Source: an uncultured Bacteroidales bacterium (GTDB lineage: Bacteria > Bacteroidota > Bacteroidia > Bacteroidales > UBA4417). Taken from it: 35,728 bases of DNA. This document shows, piece after piece, positions 16,072-24,436 of the stretch. A program made the position numbers and the translations under genes. Where the stretch lies: positions 1-35,728 of the forward strand of contig CAJAXK010000402.1 in the NCBI GenBank assembly GCA_903946925.1. The letters are read 5' to 3'. Position 1 is the stretch's first letter. Every line of letters begins with the position of its first letter. Under the pieces are notes generated by a model. It was not told where the DNA came from and made no database searches. It worked only from the letters and a program-made list of their open reading frames with translations.

Positions 16072-17034
16072 ATGGACCTGTATATCAACGGAACTTCATC
16101 AATTTCTGCTTTCGATAGCCAGCATGGTCTTCCTTTAGATAATGCTGATCGTTTTACTTGTACTGAGCCGGATTATAAATCGATTATTGATCCGCGTCAA
16201 CTACGCCGCATGAGCCGGATCATGCGGATGGGCCTGGCTTCAGCAATAAAAACGCTGAAAGTTGCCAATGTACAGGTTCCTCAGGCTGTAATTACTGCGA
16301 CTGGCTTGGGTTGTCTTGAAGATACAGGGAATTTCCTGGTAAAAATGTGTGACCCTGATAACCGTATGATGAATCCGACGGCTTTTATACAGTCGATTCA
16401 CAATACCATGGGTGGCCAGATAGCCATGCACTTGAAAAGCAATTGCTATAATAATACATTTACCCAGGATGTACTTTCATTTGAACATGCTTTGCTTGAT
16501 ACGATCATGCTGTTGGAAGAAGGTACAATTGAAAGCGTTTTATTAGGTGGAATTGATGAACTTACTGTTTTAAAACACGAACTTACTTCAAGGTTATCCA
16601 AGGCTCAAAAAGAAAGCGAAGGTTATTACGGACAAGGCGAAGGAAGCGCTTTTTTGAGTATTTCCGGTTTAATGTCGTCTGTAAAGCTTGAAAAGCTAAT
16701 TTTATCGCAGCATCCTAATCATTCAGATATAAGTGATTATTTTTCAAACCACTTTGCTTTGGGGGAGAAAACATTGATTTTGAAAGGAAAAAATGGTGGT
16801 AACAGAGATGAAGCATATAAATTGACTGAATTTATTTTAGGAACAAAACCAACAATCGAATATAAAAAATATTGTGGCGATTATCCAACATCCTGTGCCT
16901 TTGCTACATGGCTTGCAAGTGAAGTGCTTAAGCAAAATGTTGTATTTGATGCAATACCGCAACCTAAACATGTACTTATTTATCATGCTTATCCGGACAG
17001 ACCGCACTCACTTATTCACTTATCCACATGCTGA
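16072..17034 (+). CDS. Degenerate ketosynthase, chain-length-factor-like (ApeC-like)
   Basis: This 320-residue protein has the thiolase-like layout of a ketosynthase but is shorter by about 70 residues. The nucleophile region reads NCYNNTFTQ at residues 124-132, so the active-site Cys is replaced by Thr or Gln. The HGT and GHT blocks are not found. Conserved remnants are RRMSRIMRMGLASA (about 43-56), NPTAFIQSIHNTMGG (about 102-116) and SVLLGGIDEL (about 156-165). The Gln next to the elbow recalls chain-length factors of type II PKSs. It is expected to pair with KS3 and set polyene length rather than catalyse. The ATG at 16072 is preferred because the frame before it overlaps KS3. Its stop overlaps the deacetylase start by 7 bases, indicating one transcript. 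Confidence 0.82.
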   Translation: MDLYINGTSSISAFDSQHGLPLDNADRFTCTEPDYKSIIDPRQLRRMSRIMRMGLASAIKTLKVANVQVPQAVITATGLGCLEDTGNFLVKMCDPDNRMMNPTAFIQSIHNTMGGQIAMHLKSNCYNNTFTQDVLSFEHALLDTIMLLEEGTIESVLLGGIDELTVLKHELTSRLSKAQKESEGYYGQGEGSAFLSISGLMSSVKLEKLILSQHPNHSDISDYFSNHFALGEKTLILKGKNGGNRDEAYKLTEFILGTKPTIEYKKYCGDYPTSCAFATWLASEVLKQNVVFDAIPQPKHVLIYHAYPDRPHSLIHLSTC

Positions 17035-17768
17035 AAAACATACATATCATACTGATCGGTTTAGCTTTATTCATTCTGCTTCATACTTTTCTTGATACTG
17101 TTTTTGCTGTATTGATGACATTTGTGCTACTGTTTTCATGGATTATCGTTAATATCTTTTCGGTTAAACATTCCTTATTCCTTAAAAGCATTTGCCGCAT
17201 CCGAACCAAAGAAAAGATTGTATTTTTGAGCTTCGACGACGGACCCTCTGACCAATTTACCCCGGTAATTTTGAGTACTTTGAAACGCAATAATGTGAAA
17301 GCTTTGTTTTTCTGTATCGGGCAACACGCGGAATTATACCCGGATCTGGTCCGTCGAATTTCAGATGAAGGACATCGTATTGGCAATCATACCTATAGCC
17401 ATAATTGGAAAAATGCTTTTAAGCCTTCCTCTATTATTGAAGCCGAAATCAATCATGCGAATAATATACTTTTTGATATTACAGGGTGTAAACCCGATCT
17501 TTTTCGCCCGCCCTTCGGCATCACAAATCCTTCCATTTCAAAGGCGCTGAAAAGCTCAGGAATGAATTCTGTTGGCTGGGATATACGTTCTTTTGATACT
17601 ATCAGTAAAGAATCTCAAAAAATGATTCGTCGTATCAGCGAAAAGCTCAGGCCCGGAAGTATTATCCTGTTGCATGATAACAGGGAAATAACCAGCCGGA
17701 TTTTAAATGAATTGATTCAAACTATTCAGAACAAGGGATACAAAATAGTATCTTTGGCGGACATTTAA
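17028..17768 (+). CDS. Membrane-anchored polysaccharide deacetylase (NodB/CE4 family)
   Basis: This 246-residue protein has two N-terminal hydrophobic segments (about 5-21 and 26-46) followed by a complete CE4 domain. The motifs are SFDDGPS with D70/D71, NHTYSH with the metal ligands H121 and H125, RPPFG at 160-164, and LLHD with H216/D217. All catalytic residues are present, so it should be an active metal-dependent deacetylase facing the periplasm. Known substrates of the family are N-acetylated sugars; the target here is unknown. It overlaps the CLF-like gene and sits mid-operon, so it may deacetylate a sugar or ester carried by the pigment. That pathway role is inferred. Confidence 0.9.
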   Translation: MLKNIHIILIGLALFILLHTFLDTVFAVLMTFVLLFSWIIVNIFSVKHSLFLKSICRIRTKEKIVFLSFDDGPSDQFTPVILSTLKRNNVKALFFCIGQHAELYPDLVRRISDEGHRIGNHTYSHNWKNAFKPSSIIEAEINHANNILFDITGCKPDLFRPPFGITNPSISKALKSSGMNSVGWDIRSFDTISKESQKMIRRISEKLRPGSIILLHDNREITSRILNELIQTIQNKGYKIVSLADI

Positions 17769-17806
17769 TTCGTGGTTTTATTTTTATTCAACATCTCGTT
17801 AACTAA

Positions 17807-18481
17807 ATGAAAAATAGGAAATCATCAAGAAGTGGTGGAAGTATCCTTATTACGGGCATACTTTTTTTTATGTGTTGTAATTTTGTTCCGATCACTGCTG
17901 CTAATGCACAGAATTATACTCCGGTTAAAGATGTTGACGGATTCAAGAAGCTGTATGCTTCTAAATTGAATTCCATGAACACCCTAAAAAGCGATTTCAT
18001 TCAGGAAAAGAGCATAAGCATGCTGATGAATAAACTTACTTCGAATGGATCATTTATCTTTAAGAAATCCAATAAGTTGCGAATGGAATATGCCAATCCT
18101 TACCCTTATATTTTTGTAATGAATGATGATCATATCATTGTTAAAGATGACCTGAAAAAATCGAATGTTTCGATTAATTCGAACAAAATGTTTAAAATGA
18201 TTAGCCAGTTAACTGTTGACTGCGTTACCGGTAATATACTGAATTCAAACGACTTTGATGTGAAAATTTCAGAAAATGCCAAGGTGTATTTCCTGGTTTT
18301 GAAACCGAATCAGAAAATGATCAAATCCGTGTTTACAGAAATTGATTTACTTGTAGCCAAAATTGATTTTACTGTCGACAGGATCGATCTGAAAGAAACT
18401 TCCGGCGATAGTACCACCCTGATTTTCAGTAATAAAAAAATAAATACTCAGATTTCTGATGAGGCGTTTAACGTTAATTAG
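17807..18481 (+). CDS. LolA-like periplasmic lipoprotein/lipid carrier
   Basis: This 224-residue secreted protein starts with a basic stretch and a hydrophobic signal (ITGILFFMCCNFVPITAANA, about residues 15-34). The body matches LolA-like outer-membrane carrier proteins: MNTLKSDFIQEKSISML, LTSNGSFIFKKSNKLRMEY and the later VDRIDLKETSGDSTTLIFSN are the typical beta-strand blocks. Aryl-polyene clusters usually include such a protein, thought to move the hydrophobic pigment or its lipid across the periplasm. The housekeeping LolA is expected elsewhere. The next gene overlaps its end by 23 bases. Confidence 0.85.
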   Translation: MKNRKSSRSGGSILITGILFFMCCNFVPITAANAQNYTPVKDVDGFKKLYASKLNSMNTLKSDFIQEKSISMLMNKLTSNGSFIFKKSNKLRMEYANPYPYIFVMNDDHIIVKDDLKKSNVSINSNKMFKMISQLTVDCVTGNILNSNDFDVKISENAKVYFLVLKPNQKMIKSVFTEIDLLVAKIDFTVDRIDLKETSGDSTTLIFSNKKINTQISDEAFNVN

Positions 18482-19061
18482 TTGTATTCTGGGTTTTTGT
18501 ATAATATGGGGTAAACTTGCCTCCCAGACAGCTTTGCCAGAGCTATGTAACACTTACGATTCAGTTGGTTTGTACAATATTACTATTGAGTTTAGCAAAA
18601 ACTCATTGTCTGGCTTGCTCATCCTAAAAAAGACAAGCGATTCAACGTTTCGCCTGGTTTTGAATGCTGAAATGGGTCCGAAATTACTCGATTTGGAGCT
18701 TTCGCCTACAGGATATAAAACTATTTATGCGTTTAAGAAACTCAATAGGAAAAGGATCCTTAGAACTTTCTATGAGGATTTTGGAGCGTTAAGCGGAATA
18801 TTAGTTTGGAATAAATCTTTTAGTATCGATACAAGTGAAGTAGCAACATCCTTCTCTTACGATTTGGGTAAACAAAAAAAAATTATTTATTGCTCCGAAC
18901 CAGCTAATATTAGGATCAATTCAGGCAAAGAGGTAGTTGGAAAGTCTGTCAACACGATATTTTATTACTTTTACGATCCATCAATTTTAGGAGTAAGTTC
19001 TATGAAACTGGAACATCAACATTTCCAGATGGCGATTCTGTTAAATAAAATAATTTTATAA
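18459..19061 (+). CDS. Small exported protein after LolA, possibly DUF3261-like
   Basis: This 200-residue protein has a signal sequence (LTLISCILGFCIIWGKLASQ, residues 4-23). It could be a lipoprotein if C9 or C13 is lipidated, but no convincing lipobox follows. The rest is beta-rich, with FSKNSLSGLLILKKTSDSTFRLVLNA recut here as two strands near residues 46-71. It lies directly behind the LolA-like gene with a 23-base overlap, and one base separates it from DH2. Aryl-polyene clusters often have a small outer-membrane protein in this position. That comparison, rather than a sequence match, is the basis for suspecting a role in pigment localisation. Confidence 0.65.
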   Translation: MRRLTLISCILGFCIIWGKLASQTALPELCNTYDSVGLYNITIEFSKNSLSGLLILKKTSDSTFRLVLNAEMGPKLLDLELSPTGYKTIYAFKKLNRKRILRTFYEDFGALSGILVWNKSFSIDTSEVATSFSYDLGKQKKIIYCSEPANIRINSGKEVVGKSVNTIFYYFYDPSILGVSSMKLEHQHFQMAILLNKIIL

Positions 19062-19062
19062 A

Positions 19063-19440
19063 ATGCTGTTTGAAGGGAAGTTATACGAAGTTATAAATAT
19101 GGAAGGCGTTGGCGAAATCCTGCACGGTTCAATTGCGATTCTACGCAATCACCCTGTTTTTGATGGACATTTCCCTGACAATCCGATTTTACCTGGAGTT
19201 TGTACGCTTCAAATCGTGGGCGAATTACTTTCAATGTACCTGGATCAAAAACTTATGCTGGTTAAAAGCGAAAACATCAAATTCATGAGTCTTGTTGTTC
19301 CAACTGGAAATACAACTCTCGGTTATGAAATCAGTTTCAGCAGCAAAGAAGAAAATATATTATCCGTAAAGTGCACGGTGACCAGTAATGAAGTGGATGT
19401 TTTAAAAATGAAAGGCAGTTACTTATGTCAGAAGAACTAG
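19063..19440 (+). CDS. FabZ/ApeI-like hotdog dehydratase, DH2
   Basis: This 125-residue hotdog protein has the FabA/FabZ signature HPVFDGHFPDNPILPGV at residues 30-46. H36 lies at the catalytic His position of FabZ. Fourteen residues later, where FabZ has its catalytic Glu, it has Q50 (in VCTLQIVGELL). It therefore keeps His but not Glu, the reverse of DH1. The usual N-terminal HRYPFLLVDR block is also absent. The start lies one base after the stop of the preceding gene, and the glycosyltransferase gene overlaps its end by 16 bases. It should dehydrate 3-hydroxyacyl-ACP intermediates, perhaps only as a heterodimer with DH1. Confidence 0.83.
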   Translation: MLFEGKLYEVINMEGVGEILHGSIAILRNHPVFDGHFPDNPILPGVCTLQIVGELLSMYLDQKLMLVKSENIKFMSLVVPTGNTTLGYEISFSSKEENILSVKCTVTSNEVDVLKMKGSYLCQKN

Positions 19441-20591
19441 ATACAACAGAAATCCTTAAGGAGTTTAATGTTTGCGTTCTTCTGCCAACGTATAACAACA
19501 TCGGAACAATTGCCGGTGTGATTGATGGAATTCGTTTGATTACCAAGGATTTAATTGTTGTAAACGATGGCTCTACTGATGACACTGCGGCAATTTTAGC
19601 TCAATACTCAGATATTCAACTGATTTCGTATCCTAAAAACAAAGGTAAGGGAAATGCCTTGCTGACAGGTTTCAGGTATGCCATTTCCAAAGGCTATCAT
19701 TACGCCATAACCATCGATTCGGACTGCCAGCATAACCCGGCTGATATTTCTGCTTTTGCCGGGAAACTACAGGAAACTGGCCAGGCACTGATTATTGGCG
19801 AACGAAATATGGAACAAGCTTCGGTACCTGGTAAAAGTAACTTTGGCCGGAAGTTCTCGAATTTCTGGTTTAGGGTTGAAACGGGAATCACTCATAATGA
19901 TACGCAGTCAGGATTTCGGTTATACCCGCTTCTGGCTTTTGAAAATATGAAGTTTTATACTCCGAAGTTTGAATTCGAGATTGAAATTTTAGTCAGGCTG
20001 GCATGGAAAGGCGTAAAAGTGGAAAGTGTTCCAGTATCAGTCCGTTATTTTCCTAAAGAAGAGCGGGTTTCGCATTTCAGGCCGTTCCGGGACTTTACAC
20101 GTATAAGTATACTGAACACAGTTTTTGTTTTCCTAGCTTTAGCCTGGCACAGACCACTGATGTATATAAAAGGGAAAAACATATCAGATTTTTTTTTTAA
20201 CAGCTCCGAAACAATCATGAACCGGTCTCTTTCAGTAGCTTTTGGCGTGTTTATGGGGATTATTCCAATATGGGGTTTTCAGTTAGTGGCAGCTATTGCC
20301 CTGGCATTTTTATTCAGGTTAAATAAGCCACTTGTAATTTTGTTTGCTAATATCAGCATACCACCAATGATCCCACTCATATTGTTTCTGAGCCTTGTTT
20401 GCGGCAAATTCTGGATTAGCAATGCAGCTATTCCATTATTTGATACAGCTATGAATCTTGAAACTATAAAACCAATCTTGTTGCAATATATTTTGGGAAG
20501 TATCAGTCTAGCCATCCTGTCAGCCATTGCATTCGGTTCAATCACATTCATTGTTTTATCTACTTTAAAAGAAGCAAAAAAGCTAATATGA
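19425..20591 (+). CDS. GT2 glycosyltransferase fused to a DUF2062 membrane domain
   Basis: This 388-residue protein has an N-terminal GT-A glycosyltransferase family 2 domain (PF00535). It shows VCVLLPTYNNIGTI at 16-29, VVNDGSTDDT at 45-54, GKGNALLTGFRYA at 74-86 and the metal-binding DSD at 98-100. After a hinge (HRPLMYIKGKN) the C-terminal ~130 residues are a DUF2062 membrane domain with SVAFGVFMGIIPIWGFQL and ANISIPPMIPLILFLS. It resembles dolichyl-phosphate-mannose synthase-like enzymes that act at the inner membrane on polyprenyl-phosphate or lipid acceptors. A function in decorating or anchoring the pigment is inferred from the operon. It overlaps DH2 and the exporter gene. Confidence 0.9.
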   Translation: MSEELDTTEILKEFNVCVLLPTYNNIGTIAGVIDGIRLITKDLIVVNDGSTDDTAAILAQYSDIQLISYPKNKGKGNALLTGFRYAISKGYHYAITIDSDCQHNPADISAFAGKLQETGQALIIGERNMEQASVPGKSNFGRKFSNFWFRVETGITHNDTQSGFRLYPLLAFENMKFYTPKFEFEIEILVRLAWKGVKVESVPVSVRYFPKEERVSHFRPFRDFTRISILNTVFVFLALAWHRPLMYIKGKNISDFFFNSSETIMNRSLSVAFGVFMGIIPIWGFQLVAAIALAFLFRLNKPLVILFANISIPPMIPLILFLSLVCGKFWISNAAIPLFDTAMNLETIKPILLQYILGSISLAILSAIAFGSITFIVLSTLKEAKKLI

Positions 20592-23500
20592 AGGGTTTTA
20601 TATTAAAACAGTATGACTATTTTGAGAAAAACCGTCTAGTTTTCTGGCTTGTCATGATTTTTAGTTTCATCCTATTAGCATTACTGGCTTTTAGGGTGTC
20701 GTTTGAAGAGGACATCAGCAAAATGCTACAGATGGACGCAAAAACCCGCGAGTACGGGAAAATTATTCAAAATACCCATCTAGTAGATAAATTGGTTATT
20801 AGTATTTCGGATAAATCTGCTATTGCCAGTACGGACCAGATAAAAATGGCATACTGTGATAGTATGTTTGTACGTATTAATAGCCTTGATGCTAAATTGG
20901 TTAAAAAGGTCATTGCCAGTCCTGACGATTTTCCGTTTATGGAGGTATATAAAGCGTTGTTACGCAACCTGCCCTTTTTTATTGAAGATCAGGACTATGC
21001 CCATATTGACTCAATACTTCAACCTGAGAATATTCAAAGCTACCTTGCCGGTAACACAAGACTTTTATCTTCTCCATCCGGAATTTTGATCCGGCAAAGT
21101 TTACCGTTGGATCCTGCTGGTATTTCAGGTGCTATGACCTTCAGACTACAGAAACTTGGCGAAGCCACAGGCTACGAAATCAACGATGGCTATTTCTTCA
21201 CCAAGGACAAGAAGAACCTAGTTCTGTTTATCGAACCCGCAAATCCGGCCAACGAAACCGGTAAAAATGCTGTTCTGATCAAAGCAATTGAAGATTTTGC
21301 CTCTGAATTGAAAAAGCAGGATCAGTTTAAAAATATCAATTTAGGATTTATGGGTGCTACTGCCGTATCGGTTGGCAATGCACGTCAGATTCAACGCGAT
21401 ACTGCTCTAACTCTCGCAGTGATGTGCATAGCTTTGATTCTACTAATCACCTCTGTATTTCGTAAAAAACGTACACCAATCCTGATCTTTCTTCCAATTA
21501 TTTTTGGGATGGCATTTGCGCTGGCATGTATCTCATTTATCGAAAAGGACATTTCCCTGATTGCAATCGGAGCGACTTCGGTATTGCTTGGTATTGCTGT
21601 TAATTATCCTATACACATTTTAACGCACCGGCTTCACGAGAAAGATCTACGGAAAGTTATTGGCGATATGGTTGAACCGATGACTATCGGAAGTGCCACA
21701 ACAATCGGAGGTTTTGTATGTCTGCTTTTTGTAAAAGCTGAAATTCTTCACGACTTTGGATTGCTTGGCGCATTTGGACTTATTGGTGCCGTAGTTTTTT
21801 CATTAATATTCCTGCCTCATCTTATAGACAAGCAGCAAACTGAACAGAAAATTGCAGGCAAATGGCTCGAAAAAGCCGGTAAGATTCAGCTTGAGAATTA
21901 TACCTATCTGAGATGGTCGATAATTCTGCTTACACCTGTAATGCTTTATTTTGCTCAGTTTATAGAGTTCGACAGCGACCTGATGCATCTCAATTACATG
22001 TCGCCCGAACTTAAGAAAACTGAACAGGCATTGCGTGGTGCCGACAGGCTGAAACATTCGGTTTATGTAATCTCATTTGGTAGTACTTTCGACCAGGCGC
22101 TTGCTTCGGCAGGAAAAATAAAGAATTTATCTGATTCATTGAATAAATCCGGAACAGCTAATAAATATTCAGGTGTTGCTGATTTTCTTCCATCTGAACT
22201 GGAGCAGAAAAAACGATCCAATCATTGGAAACACTTTTTTACACCAGGCAAAATACAGCAGATCAAAGCATCGCTGGATCAGTCAGGGAAAGCGCTGGGA
22301 TTTAAAGAAAATGCTTTTGACGATTTTTACGCCAATCTGGAACTGAATACAAATCATATTGATAGCGCCGATTTCCATTTGTTAACAACAGTTTTTGCAA
22401 AAGAAATGGTTTCTGTTACGCCAGAATTGACAACCATTGTTTCGGTACTCCAGGTTCCGAAAACATCAGTTACTGATGTTGAAAAACTCATATCTGCACA
22501 GACGGAATCCAGGATGCTGGACAATAAATTTATGTCAAAGCAATTGTCGTCAATCATAAATGATGATTTTAATTTTATCGCCATATTCTCGGCTCTCCTT
22601 GTTTTTATAGCACTCCTGTTAACCTATGGACGAATTGAGCTTGCCCTTACAGCATTTATTCCAATGGTTGTTTCCTGGGTTTGGATCCTGGGACTTATGG
22701 GATTGTTTCATATACAGTTCAATATTGTAAATATCATTCTATCCACTTTTATTTTTGGCTTGGGCGACGACTACTGCATTTTTACCATGGATGGCTTGCT
22801 ACAGGAATACCGGAATAAAAAGAAACAAATGCCTGTAATCCGGATGAGCATCTTGTTGTCGGGCCTTACAACGCTTATCGGTTTTGGGGTTATGCTAATC
22901 TCAAAACATCCGGCATTGCAATCCATTGCTTTGGTTTCGGTTATTGGAATTACTTCGGTTTTGGTTATTTCGCAGGTGCTGATGCCTTATCTTTTTCGCA
23001 TGTTCGTGAGTTCGCCGGTTAGCAAAGGTTTTGCGCCAATAAGCTTCAAGACCGCCATTCTGACAACATTAGCGTATACATTTTTTATTACAGGCTGTAT
23101 ACTTCTCATAATCTCAGGATTTTTCCTGTTAGTGATTAATCCTTTTAACCGGTCAAATGCACAGAGTCTGTTTAACTGGATGATTAGCAAAACAACCTGG
23201 GCACTATTGTACGTTATGGGAAATCTGGACAAGAGAGTTATCTATGAGGAAAAGCATGATTTTTCAAAGCCATGCATTTTTGTAGCTAATCACCAGTCGT
23301 TCATCGATATTCTTTCGATGTGTATGCTTAATCCTAAAATGATTTTACTCACCAATAAATGGGTTTGGAATTCACCACTTTTCGGCTATGTGGTGCGATT
23401 AGCCGGTTACTATCCTGTTTTTGAAGGTGCCGAACCGGCAATCGGATTGTTGAAAGCAAAAATCGATGCTGGCTATTCAATTGCTGTTTTTCCGGAAGGA

Positions 23501-24436
23501 ACCCGTTCGAAAGACAGGAAAATTGGCCGTTTCCATAAAGGTGCGTTTTACTTGGCCCAGCAGCTTGAACTTGACATTGTTCCGGTTATCCTTCATGGAA
23601 CCGGCAAATGCATCGCAAAAGGCAGTTTTACGTTAAACGATGCTATTATAACTATCAAAGTCCTTAAACGTATTAAGTTTGATGATACTGAATTCGGATC
23701 TACCTACCAGCAGAAAACAAAGTCCATTCATCAACTGTTTAAAAGGCAGTACGCATTGCTAGAAGATGAATTTAATACGCCTCAAAATCTACGCAAGCGG
23801 GTAATTGACAACTTTCTTTTTAAAGGCCCTTTGCTGGAATGGTATATGAAGGTGAAGATGCGGCTGGAAGATAATTACCTGGTTTTTCAAAACCTGGTGC
23901 CCCAACAAGGAGTTATTATTGATGCCGGTTGCGGTTATGGATTTATGGCATATATGCTGGCATACCTAGAGCCACACCGTGAAATTACTGGGCTTGATTA
24001 TGATGAATCAAAGATTGAAGTGGCTGAAAATGGATTTGACAAGCCCACAAATCTTAACTTTGTGAGTTCGAGCCTTCAGGATTTTGTCGTTCCTGACGCT
24101 GATTGCATTATATTCAGCGATGTTTTGCATTATCTGAATGAGCATGAACGAAACCGGATTTTTATGGAATATGCCTTAAAGCTTTTGCCGGGAGGGACAA
24201 TCATTATCAGGGACGGCGACAACAGGCTGGATAAAAAGCATGCTAATACTCGCTTAACTGAATTATTCTCAACGCGGATTTTAAATTTTAATAAAACGGA
24301 AAATAAACTGCAATTCTTCTCATTCAACGATATGGCTAAACTCGGTCAGAGCCTGGGATTTGAGACTCAGATTATTGAACAGGCAAAATGGACATCGAAT
24401 CTGATAATGGTATTCAAAAGGAAAAACAATGGGTGA
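20588..24436 (+). CDS. Three-domain fusion: MMPL/RND-type exporter, PlsC acyltransferase, SAM methyltransferase
   Basis: This is one uninterrupted 1282-residue frame. Residues 1-~865 form an MMPL-type RND transporter in two similar halves. Single helices near 17-38 and ~830-855 frame the membrane bundles near 270-405 and 660-830; GLGDDY near 728-733 is the second-half counterpart of the conserved proton-relay region. Residues ~890-1060 are a PlsC-type acyltransferase, with the HX4D motif NHQSFID (H902/D907) and FPEGTRS (about 968-974). Residues ~1105-1280 are a Rossmann methyltransferase with motif I DAGCGYG from residue 1112. In other aryl-polyene clusters these activities are often on separate proteins. 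The fusion would couple acylation and methylation to export of the pigment. No frameshift or stop is seen at the joins. It overlaps the genes before and after it. Confidence 0.92.
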   Translation: MKGFILKQYDYFEKNRLVFWLVMIFSFILLALLAFRVSFEEDISKMLQMDAKTREYGKIIQNTHLVDKLVISISDKSAIASTDQIKMAYCDSMFVRINSLDAKLVKKVIASPDDFPFMEVYKALLRNLPFFIEDQDYAHIDSILQPENIQSYLAGNTRLLSSPSGILIRQSLPLDPAGISGAMTFRLQKLGEATGYEINDGYFFTKDKKNLVLFIEPANPANETGKNAVLIKAIEDFASELKKQDQFKNINLGFMGATAVSVGNARQIQRDTALTLAVMCIALILLITSVFRKKRTPILIFLPIIFGMAFALACISFIEKDISLIAIGATSVLLGIAVNYPIHILTHRLHEKDLRKVIGDMVEPMTIGSATTIGGFVCLLFVKAEILHDFGLLGAFGLIGAVVFSLIFLPHLIDKQQTEQKIAGKWLEKAGKIQLENYTYLRWSIILLTPVMLYFAQFIEFDSDLMHLNYMSPELKKTEQALRGADRLKHSVYVISFGSTFDQALASAGKIKNLSDSLNKSGTANKYSGVADFLPSELEQKKRSNHWKHFFTPGKIQQIKASLDQSGKALGFKENAFDDFYANLELNTNHIDSADFHLLTTVFAKEMVSVTPELTTIVSVLQVPKTSVTDVEKLISAQTESRMLDNKFMSKQLSSIINDDFNFIAIFSALLVFIALLLTYGRIELALTAFIPMVVSWVWILGLMGLFHIQFNIVNIILSTFIFGLGDDYCIFTMDGLLQEYRNKKKQMPVIRMSILLSGLTTLIGFGVMLISKHPALQSIALVSVIGITSVLVISQVLMPYLFRMFVSSPVSKGFAPISFKTAILTTLAYTFFITGCILLIISGFFLLVINPFNRSNAQSLFNWMISKTTWALLYVMGNLDKRVIYEEKHDFSKPCIFVANHQSFIDILSMCMLNPKMILLTNKWVWNSPLFGYVVRLAGYYPVFEGAEPAIGLLKAKIDAGYSIAVFPEGTRSKDRKIGRFHKGAFYLAQQLELDIVPVILHGTGKCIAKGSFTLNDAIITIKVLKRIKFDDTEFGSTYQQKTKSIHQLFKRQYALLEDEFNTPQNLRKRVIDNFLFKGPLLEWYMKVKMRLEDNYLVFQNLVPQQGVIIDAGCGYGFMAYMLAYLEPHREITGLDYDESKIEVAENGFDKPTNLNFVSSSLQDFVVPDADCIIFSDVLHYLNEHERNRIFMEYALKLLPGGTIIIRDGDNRLDKKHANTRLTELFSTRILNFNKTENKLQFFSFNDMAKLGQSLGFETQIIEQAKWTSNLIMVFKRKNNG

